Assembly: GCA_030671165.1 (NCBI GenBank)
Contig: DAOVAG010000026.1
Coordinates: forward strand, 1-8,698
Origin: Candidatus Bathyarchaeota archaeon
GTDB taxonomy: Archaea > Thermoproteota > Bathyarchaeia > RBG-16-48-13 > GCA-020355125
Reading direction: 5' to 3'
Length of the DNA stretch: 8,698 bases
Numbering within the stretch: the first letter of the stretch is position 1; each line of letters begins with the position of its first letter. The notes beneath the pieces are model-generated. The model ran no database searches and was not told where the DNA came from. It saw only the letters and a list, made by a program, of their open reading frames with translations. Shown here piece by piece: positions 1 through 6,584 of this stretch. A program made the translations under genes and the position numbers.

Positions 1-2505
1 ACCAAAGCATACGTAATAGCCGCAAACTATCACGGTAAAAAACAGGTAGCATACCTAAAACTATATTCTCCTAAGAGACAGAAGATTCATTTCTGGTACG
101 ATAATACAGATCATCTGCCATACTGTTTATCAGAGCTCTCAAAGACAGCACTCGAAAATATCAGCGCTCTAAAGAATCATCCAGGATTGACCCGTATAGA
201 AACTGTGAGAAAATATGATCCATTGAAAGATAAAGAAGTTACAATGTCAAAGATCATAGCAAAAGATCCACTATCTATTGGAGGAAGATCAAACAGGGCA
301 ATACGTGAAATCCTTAAAAAAAGTTGGGAATCAAACATTCGATACTACAGCTGTTACATCTATGACAAGCAACTTCTCATGGGTATGCCATATAAGGTTA
401 AGGAAGGAAAATTAAGTACCTTTGATTATGTTCCCCCTCAAGATGTTACGCGTACTATTCAATCTCTTTTCAAAGATGAACCTGAAGAATTTAAGGATTA
501 TATTACTCATTGGATTAAACTTCTTCAATGTCCCGTACCAAACATACAAAGACTTGCGTTAGATATCGAAGTATTATCTTCTAAAGAGGATAGAATTCCA
601 GATCCTAATGAGGCTAATGATCCAATAATAGCCACATCCTTCATCGATACAGAGGGAAATAAGCGAGTTCTAGTTCTAAAAAATAGAGAAAATATCAACA
701 AAGGGGTCGAGACAATCCCATCCGATGTGAAAGTAGAATATTATAATGATGAAGTGGAGCTCATAGAAGAAATATTTAATGTTCTACGGATATATCCTCT
801 TATCTTAACTTTTAACGGTGATGACTTTGATCTACGTTATATTTACCATCGCGCTGAAAATCTAGGATTTCAAAAAGATGAGATCCCAATAATTCTAGGA
901 TCAAGATTTACCTTACTAAAATATGGTATACATATTGATCTTTACAGGTTCTTCTTTAATAGATCGATTCAAAACTACGCCTTTAGTAGGAAATATACTG
1001 AGTTTTCTCTAAACGCTATATCTATAGCACTTTTGGGAATGGGAAAAATTCCATTAAAATCGCCCATATCGGAGTTAACATATTCAGAGCTTGCTAAATA
1101 CTGCTTAATGGACTCGGAACTAACTCTTAAACTAACAACTTTTAGCGAGAATTTGGTAATGAAACTCATCTTTATTCTTATGCGGATCACAAAATTACCT
1201 ATGGAAGATTTGACTAGGCAAGGAGTTTCTAATTGGATAAGAAACTTAATGTATTTTGAACATAGGCGTTTGAACTATCTTATTCCTAGATCAGAGGATA
1301 TTCTAAGAGTCAAAGGTGATGCATCTTCAACTGCAATGGTTAAAGGAAAGAAGTATAAAGGAGCTGCAGTCGTTAATCCCAAACCTGGTGTACATTTCAA
1401 TGTCACGGTTGTAGATTTTGCATCATTGTATCCCAGCATAATTAAAGTTCGTAACATTTCATACGAAACTGTCCTTTGTCCTCATCGTGAGTGTCAAGAT
1501 AATAAAATTCCTGACTTACCTCATTGGATTTGTCGTTTGAGGAAGGGTTTATCTAGCCAAATTATTGGATCTCTCCGAGACATGCGGGTTAAATGGTATA
1601 AGACAAAAGCTAAAGATCAGTCGTTACCTGCCTCTCTTCGTAACTTCTATAATGTTGTTCAGCTCACATTGAAAGTTCTTTTAAATGCATCTTACGGTGT
1701 AATGGGTGCTGAAAATTTCAGTTTATATTGTCCCCCAGTTGCAGAGGCTGTGACAGCCTATGGAAGAGATGCAATGAAAAAAACAGTTGATAGAGCTCAA
1801 TCTCTTGGGATTAATGTTCTATATGGTGATACAGATAGCTTATTTCTTAAATCACCCACACCCGAACAAATTAATGATTTAATCAAGTGGTCCAATGAAA
1901 AGCTTCAGATGGAACTTGAAATCGAAAAGGAATATCGATACTCTGTTTTAACGAAACTAAAGAAGAACTATCTAGGGATCTATCGAGATGGTAATATCGA
2001 TATTAAAGGATTAATCGGTAAGAAAAGACACACGCCCAAATTCTTGAAAGAAGCCTTCATGAAAATGATTAAGAGTCTTGGAGAGGTGCAATCACCAAAA
2101 GACTTCAAAGAAGCTAAAAAGAAGATTAGAGATATTGTTCATGATTGCTATAGAAAATTGATGAATAAGGAGTACCCTCTTGATTATTTGACTTTGAATA
2201 TCACGATCAGTAAACCTCTTAAAAATTATACTAAAACGACACCACAACATGTTAAAGCTGCAAAGCTTCTAATTAAAGCTGGGTATGATGTTAAACCTGG
2301 GCAAATCATTCGTTTTGTGAAGACTATGGATGAGCTTGGAGTTAAACCCCATCAATTAGCCGACCGTGAATTAAAAGATATTGATATAAAAAAATATGTG
2401 GAGTATTTGAAGTCGACTTTTGGTCAAGTCTTGGATGCTTTAGGGATAAACTTCAATGAAATCTTAGGAATCTCAAGACTTGAATCCTTCCTATGGGGTC
2501 CATAA
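1..2505 (+). CDS. Family B DNA polymerase, PolB1/Dpo1-like (5' truncated by window edge)
   Basis: Replicative-type DNA polymerase with 3'-5' proofreading. The reading frame is open from base 1 and the residues before the first possible internal start (TTG at 187) already look like the PolB N-terminal domain (for example KIHFWYDNT), so the gene begins outside the window and 187 is not its start. In visible-residue numbering (834 codons): Exo I D188/E190 (LALDIEV), Exo II N272 to D277 (FNGDDFD), Exo III Y367/D371 (YCLMD), motif A D472 (DFASLYPSI), motif B K558 to G566 (KVLLNASYG), motif C D610/D612 (YGDTDS) and a following KKNY. All catalytic residues are intact, so both polymerase and exonuclease should be active. 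A segment after motif A with C493, C498 and C511 (CPHREC, HWIC) resembles crenarchaeal PolB1 rather than euryarchaeal PolB3; that subfamily call is from memory of the family. The next gene starts 58 nt downstream on the same strand. Confidence 0.96.
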   Translation, partial: TKAYVIAANYHGKKQVAYLKLYSPKRQKIHFWYDNTDHLPYCLSELSKTALENISALKNHPGLTRIETVRKYDPLKDKEVTMSKIIAKDPLSIGGRSNRAIREILKKSWESNIRYYSCYIYDKQLLMGMPYKVKEGKLSTFDYVPPQDVTRTIQSLFKDEPEEFKDYITHWIKLLQCPVPNIQRLALDIEVLSSKEDRIPDPNEANDPIIATSFIDTEGNKRVLVLKNRENINKGVETIPSDVKVEYYNDEVELIEEIFNVLRIYPLILTFNGDDFDLRYIYHRAENLGFQKDEIPIILGSRFTLLKYGIHIDLYRFFFNRSIQNYAFSRKYTEFSLNAISIALLGMGKIPLKSPISELTYSELAKYCLMDSELTLKLTTFSENLVMKLIFILMRITKLPMEDLTRQGVSNWIRNLMYFEHRRLNYLIPRSEDILRVKGDASSTAMVKGKKYKGAAVVNPKPGVHFNVTVVDFASLYPSIIKVRNISYETVLCPHRECQDNKIPDLPHWICRLRKGLSSQIIGSLRDMRVKWYKTKAKDQSLPASLRNFYNVVQLTLKVLLNASYGVMGAENFSLYCPPVAEAVTAYGRDAMKKTVDRAQSLGINVLYGDTDSLFLKSPTPEQINDLIKWSNEKLQMELEIEKEYRYSVLTKLKKNYLGIYRDGNIDIKGLIGKKRHTPKFLKEAFMKMIKSLGEVQSPKDFKEAKKKIRDIVHDCYRKLMNKEYPLDYLTLNITISKPLKNYTKTTPQHVKAAKLLIKAGYDVKPGQIIRFVKTMDELGVKPHQLADRELKDIDIKKYVEYLKSTFGQVLDALGINFNEILGISRLESFLWGP

Positions 2506-2563
2506 AATAGAATGAAAAAGGCTATTTAGAAGTAATTGTACATACGTTTAATGGGTTAGATCT

Positions 2564-3028
2564 TTGAATAGCACTTCTTCTCATTTTTTAGATAATCTTG
2601 ATATCAGAATCCTCTCTATTCTAAATGAAGATGCGCGTACGAGTTACAGGGAAATAGCAAAAAAATTGGGTATAGCATCTGGAACTGTGTATAATAGAAT
2701 AAAAAAAATGACAGATAATGAAATTATTAAGGGGTATATCCCTCTTTTAGATCACGGAAAGTTAGGATACGATTTAACAGTTCTTATTCTCATTCAAGTT
2801 GAAGGAGAACATCTGACTAAAGTTGAAAAGATGCTCGCAACACCAAGTGAGGTTCTTGCAGTTTACGACATTACTGGAGAATTTGATGTAGCAGTAGTTG
2901 CTAGATTTAAGAATACAAAGTCTATGAATGCTTTCATAAAGAGCACATTAAAGATACCCTACATTCGTAGAACAGTAACTAATGTCGTTCTGAACATCGT
3001 TAAGGAGGAACAAAGGTTAAAATTTTAA
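2564..3028 (+). CDS. Lrp/AsnC family transcriptional regulator
   Basis: A 154-aa DNA-binding regulator with the standard Lrp/AsnC layout. An N-terminal winged helix-turn-helix (about residues 11-60; LDIRILSILNEDART, REIAKKLGIASGTVYNRIKKM as the HTH) is followed by an alpha-beta RAM effector/oligomerisation domain (about 65-150, with the typical GEFDVAVVARF stretch at 105-115). Members usually form dimers to octamers and sense amino acids or other small molecules; the ligand here cannot be read from the sequence. The start is TTG at 2564, because the next in-frame Met (residue 49) would destroy the HTH. No convincing ribosome binding site precedes it, so the message may be leaderless or be read through from the polymerase gene. 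Full length for the family. A 14-bp dyad lies directly after the stop. Confidence 0.93.
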   Translation: MNSTSSHFLDNLDIRILSILNEDARTSYREIAKKLGIASGTVYNRIKKMTDNEIIKGYIPLLDHGKLGYDLTVLILIQVEGEHLTKVEKMLATPSEVLAVYDITGEFDVAVVARFKNTKSMNAFIKSTLKIPYIRRTVTNVVLNIVKEEQRLKF

Positions 3029-3042
3029 CGATTTGGAAATCG
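3029..3042. repeat. 14-bp perfect dyad CGATTTGGAAATCG after the Lrp-type gene
   Basis: The arms CGATTT and AAATCG are exact reverse complements around a central GG. The dyad begins at the base after the stop codon of the Lrp/AsnC gene. A T-rich run (GTTTTTTATTTCT) follows about 25 nt later. It could be an operator for an Lrp-type protein, which often binds imperfect dyads, or a 3'-end hairpin, although a 2-nt loop is too tight for the full stem. Only the symmetry is seen; the role is open. Confidence 0.4.
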
Positions 3043-3162
3043 GAAAATAATGAACATTTAATAAAGTTTTTTATTTCTAATAGTATTCTATAGTTGTAAA
3101 CAATTAGCTTTTTTAAGCTTCATTTGGTATTAATAGTTAAGAGATAATATTCAATAATAACA
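3043..3162 (+). promoter_or_regulatory. AT-rich intergenic leader before the DUF47-endonuclease pair
   Basis: Non-coding, AT-rich gap that should hold the terminator of the Lrp-type gene and the promoter of the DUF47 gene. A T-rich run at about 3066-3078 fits archaeal oligo-T termination. AGCTTTTTTAAGCT (3106-3119) is a small dyad whose TTTTTTAA core is the best TATA-like element; it would put transcription start near 3137-3145, leaving a short 5' UTR before the GTG at 3163. No Shine-Dalgarno sequence is visible before that GTG. The promoter placement is inference from consensus only. Confidence 0.3.
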
Positions 3163-3834
3163 GTGGCTAAGCTCATGACGTTTCCTAGGGAGAAAGAAGG
3201 ACATATTCTAAGAACAGTTCATGCCATTTGTCAAGATCATATCAGAAGGGTTGTAGAAGCTGTTAGAGAATTAACAAATATGGTTTTCGACTTATCGGAA
3301 GGAAATCTTAAAAATATGGAAGACCATTTTGCTGAAATTAAAAGGTTAAAAACTGAAGCATCTGAACATCGACAAACACTTTTAAATGAACTTGCAGAGG
3401 TTGGGATGCTACTTCTGAACCGAGAAGACTTCCTTAGGCTTGCGGTTCAATTAGGGGAAATAGTAGATTACTGTGAAGGAGCTGCTTATAGAATCAACTA
3501 TATCGTCTCTAAAAAGCTAATTCTTAGCAATACAATTAAAACTGGTCTCTTTAATCTGAGTAAAAATGTATTAAAAACAGTAACAAATCTAAGAGAAGCA
3601 ATTTTTTCGTTAAATTATGGAAGTTCAAGGATAATAAGCATGGCTAAAAATGTTGAAATCGCTGAATACATAGTCGATGAGATATTCAGAGAGATAGAAG
3701 TAAAGATAATAGATGCTAAGTTGGAGCTTGGAACAACCCTAATTCTGCGAGATTTAGTGAATTTCTTGGAAGATATTGCAGATAAAGCTGAAGATGCCTC
3801 AGATTCAACTAGAATTTTAGCTCTAGGAGCCTAA
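3163..3834 (+). CDS. DUF47 / PhoU-like protein
   Basis: A 223-aa, almost entirely alpha-helical protein of the DUF47 (PhoU-related) family. Such proteins usually accompany low-affinity phosphate (Pit) transporters as accessory or regulatory cytosolic subunits. The family signature is visible in the middle: a helix with spaced acidic residues (about 50-75), then NREDFLRLAVQLGEIVDYCEGAA (86-108), which matches the conserved arrangement R-[ED]-D ... L ... D-x-x-E that binds metal in PhoU-type bundles. A second three-helix half follows (about 120-215). Length is normal for the family. The start is GTG at 3163; ATG at 3175 is an alternative that loses four residues. No Pit transporter gene is in the window, and the stop is 2 nt from the tRNA endonuclease start, so the two are very probably co-transcribed. 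The functional link to phosphate is family knowledge, not shown here. Confidence 0.88.
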   Translation: MAKLMTFPREKEGHILRTVHAICQDHIRRVVEAVRELTNMVFDLSEGNLKNMEDHFAEIKRLKTEASEHRQTLLNELAEVGMLLLNREDFLRLAVQLGEIVDYCEGAAYRINYIVSKKLILSNTIKTGLFNLSKNVLKTVTNLREAIFSLNYGSSRIISMAKNVEIAEYIVDEIFREIEVKIIDAKLELGTTLILRDLVNFLEDIADKAEDASDSTRILALGA

Positions 3835-3836
3835 AT

Positions 3837-4400
3837 ATGGCAAATTCTCCGCAGTTCAACGCTGAATTATTAGGGAATAGATTGATTGTTTGGGATTATA
3901 AACAAGCTTCTGGTCTCTATAAACTAGGATTCTACGGTAAACCTGTAGGTATAGCAAAACCTAAATCTGCAGAATTTGAAACACCTCTCATGGTTGATCT
4001 TATTGAAGGATTTTATCTTCTTGAAAAAAGAATAATCAGGATCTATAAAGGACCTAAAAAGAGAGGAATAGGGGTAAAACGGTTTCATAAGTATGCTGAG
4101 AAAGCATACCAAAGATTCAATCTAGATTATTTAGTTTATAAAAAACTTCGAAATCACGGCTATGTTGTCCTTCCGGGGATAAAATTTGGATGTGAATTCG
4201 CTGTCTATGAGAGAGGGCCAGGTATAGATCACGCGCCCTATATGATTTCAGTTAGAGCATCAGGAGATGCAATCACATCAACAGATATAGTTAGAGCAGG
4301 CAGATTAGCTACTTCTGTTAGAAAAAGATTCATCATTGCAATACCGAATCTTACAACAGAGACCGTCCATTATCTCATGTTTAAATGGTTTAAAGCATAA
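3837..4400 (+). CDS. endA: tRNA-splicing endonuclease, EndA catalytic type
   Basis: Cuts the bulge-helix-bulge structure in intron-containing pre-tRNA, leaving 2',3'-cyclic phosphate ends that are later ligated. The 187-aa length equals the short archaeal catalytic subunit, which works as a homotetramer or, in many crenarchaea, with a separate structural subunit. The C-terminal catalytic domain (about 90-187) carries the family triad: Y124 in FAVYERG, H132 in IDHAPYM and K163 in SVRKRFIIAI. The preceding LDYLVYKKLRNHGYVVLPGIKFG stretch is the expected core (about 96-118). The N-terminal domain (1-85) has the usual beta-rich pattern. The ATG start at 3837 is supported by AGGAG at 3825-3829, 7 nt upstream and inside the end of the DUF47 gene. 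Expression is probably coupled to that gene. Confidence 0.93.
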   Translation: MANSPQFNAELLGNRLIVWDYKQASGLYKLGFYGKPVGIAKPKSAEFETPLMVDLIEGFYLLEKRIIRIYKGPKKRGIGVKRFHKYAEKAYQRFNLDYLVYKKLRNHGYVVLPGIKFGCEFAVYERGPGIDHAPYMISVRASGDAITSTDIVRAGRLATSVRKRFIIAIPNLTTETVHYLMFKWFKA

Positions 4401-4518
4401 TTTGTTGAAATAATGCTGTTAATTAATTTTTATGATTTGAAATAATTAAATGGTTAATAAAATTACTCCAAACGTATATGTTAACGCTATTAGATTGTTT
4501 AATAATTAATTGTTTCAC
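4401..4518 (+). promoter_or_regulatory. AT-rich gap before the alkyltransferase gene, possible TATA element
   Basis: Non-coding and strongly AT-rich. CCAAACGTATATGTTAAC at about 4468-4485 contains a TATA-like GTATATG with an A-rich stretch before it. If used, transcription would begin around 4500-4505, close to the TTG (4510) and ATG (4519) start candidates, so the message would be leaderless or nearly so. No tRNA-like or box C/D-like pattern was seen here. Consensus-based guess only. Confidence 0.25.
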
Positions 4519-5103
4519 ATGAAAAAAAGGAGGATAAATCCCTTATTCTATTTCATTGCTTGTAAGAAAATAAATAATGTTTGGTATGGTATCATACTTG
4601 ATGATGAGAAGCGAATAGTCGTATCATATTTCTCTGTTAACGATAGAAGCGATGTTATAGCAAGTATCATAGAATATTTACCGAATGACTCTGAATTTTT
4701 AGAGATCAAGCGCGATAAATATGCCTTAAACATTCTCAAAACGATGAGTCAGATTTATAAAGGAAAACCTATCAAGTACGATTTTATGTTGGCCTTAGAT
4801 AACTTACCCCTTTTCACTCGCAGAGTACTGATTGTAACTTCACAAATTCCAAGAGGATTTGTTGCGACTTATGGAGGAATCGCAAAAGCTGTTGGGAATC
4901 ATCGTGGGGCTAGAGCTGTTGGAAATGTTGAGGCAAGGAATCCTTTTGCACCCTTCATTCCCTGTCATCGGGTAGTTAGATCAACCCTTGATTTGGGTGG
5001 TTATGGGGGTGGTTTAGACGCTAAACGACAAATTCTTGAGAGAGAAGATGTGATATTTGATGGAAATCGTGTTTCAAGAAAATGTCTTTGGACACCTAAA
5101 TAG
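4519..5103 (+). CDS. ogt: Methylated-DNA--[protein]-cysteine S-methyltransferase (O6-alkylguanine-DNA alkyltransferase)
   Basis: Suicide DNA-repair protein that moves the alkyl group from O6-alkylguanine to its own cysteine. From the ATG at 4519 it has 194 aa, typical for the archaeal/human single-protein form. The C-terminal half is unmistakable: the HTH region with GFVATYGGIAKAVGNHRGARAVG (about 113-135), which includes the Arg finger position, then NPFAPFIPCHRVVR with acceptor C149, then the glycine loop GGYGGGLDAK and ILERE. The first 90 residues are divergent, as is usual for the N-terminal ribonuclease-H-like domain. TTG at 4510 is an alternative start giving 197 aa. Neither has an upstream ribosome binding site; a GGAGG lies 7 nt inside the reading frame, which is odd. 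The gene is monocistronic and convergent with the radical SAM operon. Confidence 0.93.
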   Translation: MKKRRINPLFYFIACKKINNVWYGIILDDEKRIVVSYFSVNDRSDVIASIIEYLPNDSEFLEIKRDKYALNILKTMSQIYKGKPIKYDFMLALDNLPLFTRRVLIVTSQIPRGFVATYGGIAKAVGNHRGARAVGNVEARNPFAPFIPCHRVVRSTLDLGGYGGGLDAKRQILEREDVIFDGNRVSRKCLWTPK

Positions 5104-5235
5104 TAGAACTAATAGATCTTCGTAATAGTTAACCATTAATTATTGACTGTTTAAAGGAAGATTGATAATAAATATGTCTTTCTTCATAATCATCGTTTAA
5201 CAAATATTTCTGAATCTTTGGATCTTTCAAATGTT
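5104..5235. other. Convergent intergenic region, no gene seen
   Basis: A 132-nt AT-rich gap between two convergent transcription units. No open frame longer than about eight codons follows a start codon, and no tRNA, strong hairpin or long T-run was found on either strand. Both 3' ends must terminate here or read into each other; short T-runs (for example around 5184-5190 and 5233-5237) are too weak to call as terminators. Confidence 0.5.
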
Positions 5236-6582
5236 TTAGGACATAATATTACCACAGATATAGCCGTCCTGTTTCAGTTTTAATGGACATCCTCCACCAC
5301 ATATTGACATTTCGGGACATCCATCACATTTTTCGGGGGCATACTTCCGGTTACGTATATCTTTACAGAGGGGATGGTTCCAGATCTTATTCCAGTCTTC
5401 AGTAAGTATATTACCCAGTTGTTTGAAGAAGCTTTGACATGGAATAACATTTCCTGTTGGCTCTATACACATACTTATTCTACACGCACTACACGATTTA
5501 ATGCCAAGCTCCAACTGGAGAGGGTTCATAACACAGTATTGAGTGGGTGTATACCAGATGAAGTCCATGTTTAATGTTCGTGCATAATCTCTAATCCTGA
5601 TCAATAGTGATTCAAGCCTAGATTCTGATAAACCAAAATCCTTAGCTACTTCTGGAGCTTTTCCGGAGTAGATGAGACCGTTACATGCAAATTGATTAAG
5701 ACCAAGTTTGTGAATAAATTGTATAGTCTCGATAATGTCGTTAATGTTGAATTTATTTAGCGTAGTATTAGTTAGAGTGTAGATGGGTGTCGCTATTGCA
5801 TTTTTCAACCCAGCGACAGTTTCCTTCCAGCTACCTTCAACACCCGTTATCCTATCATGAATCTCTTCTCTGTGGGATTCCAACGTAATTTGAATGTGAT
5901 CTATACCCGCTTTAATAAGAGTATCAACATAAACTGGATCACTTAACTTTCTACCATTTGTAATAAGTCCGGTAACGAGTCCTTTCTCCTCAGCATAACG
6001 GATTAATTTGGGAAGATCTTCTCTAAGAGTTGGTTCGCCCCCAGTAAATGTTATGTGAGGTACACCTATCTCAAAGAGCTTATCAATTACTCTAAACCAC
6101 TCTTCTGTAGTTAACTCCTTTACTTCTCGAGAACCCCCTGCATAACAATGAATACAGCGATTATGACAACGATAGGTTAAGGCAAGATCCATTCTATAGG
6201 GAGCGGATAACTCCGCTGTGAAAGGTTCAATCTTCTCAACACCAAGATAAGATACAGGACATATGTCACTCGTCTTAGCAAAAGTGTTAACGATGAAGAG
6301 GACATCCTGATAATCGTTTAGCGCTGTTTCAGCATCAACTTTATATCGTTTACAGATCTCCTTAACCGCTTCTTGCTCAGTCGCTCCTTTTATAAAAAAA
6401 TAGATGTACTCAACTGCAGATTTATTGAGGAAAAGAACACGAGAGGCATTGATAACTAAAACACCGGTACCATTCTCTTCAACTTTTAAGTGGAGACGTA
6501 ATCCTTCCCATTCGCCAGTAGCTTTGTAATGATACAAACCCTTTTTTACGGTTTTAGGAAATAGTCTACTAATAATTTTCAT
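5236..6582 (-). CDS. Radical SAM/SPASM peptide maturase with N-terminal PqqD-like RRE domain
   Basis: A 448-aa enzyme of the radical SAM superfamily, SPASM subgroup, of the kind that modifies ribosomally made peptides or proteins. Residues about 25-105 (VLVINASRVLFLN ... GATEQEAVKEICKRYKVD) have the pattern of a PqqD-like winged-helix RiPP recognition element. The radical SAM core begins at LALTYRCHNRCIHCYAGG with the cluster ligands C139, C143 and C146, followed by GGEP (181-184) and ITNG. The C-terminal SPASM domain holds a full ligand set: C372-x9-C382 (CIEPTGNVIPC), C419-x2-C422-x5-C428-x3-C432, and C443; C364 and C367 are extra. It should therefore bind three [4Fe-4S] clusters. The ATG at 6582 is preferred over upstream in-frame codons because GGAGGTG lies 10 nt before it and the RRE starts soon after. 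The gene follows the Cys-tailed membrane protein by 2 nt, making that tail the obvious candidate substrate (inference). Confidence 0.92.
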   Translation of the reverse strand: MKIISRLFPKTVKKGLYHYKATGEWEGLRLHLKVEENGTGVLVINASRVLFLNKSAVEYIYFFIKGATEQEAVKEICKRYKVDAETALNDYQDVLFIVNTFAKTSDICPVSYLGVEKIEPFTAELSAPYRMDLALTYRCHNRCIHCYAGGSREVKELTTEEWFRVIDKLFEIGVPHITFTGGEPTLREDLPKLIRYAEEKGLVTGLITNGRKLSDPVYVDTLIKAGIDHIQITLESHREEIHDRITGVEGSWKETVAGLKNAIATPIYTLTNTTLNKFNINDIIETIQFIHKLGLNQFACNGLIYSGKAPEVAKDFGLSESRLESLLIRIRDYARTLNMDFIWYTPTQYCVMNPLQLELGIKSCSACRISMCIEPTGNVIPCQSFFKQLGNILTEDWNKIWNHPLCKDIRNRKYAPEKCDGCPEMSICGGGCPLKLKQDGYICGNIMS

Positions 6583-6584
6583 TT

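Noticed and set aside
187..189. TTG at 187 as the start of the DNA polymerase gene
   Set aside because: The frame is open to base 1 and the upstream 62 codons encode recognisable polymerase N-terminal sequence, so the gene is cut by the window edge.
5374..5574. Plus-strand open frame opposite the SPASM region
   Set aside because: Antisense shadow of the radical SAM gene with no start context and no recognisable protein pattern.
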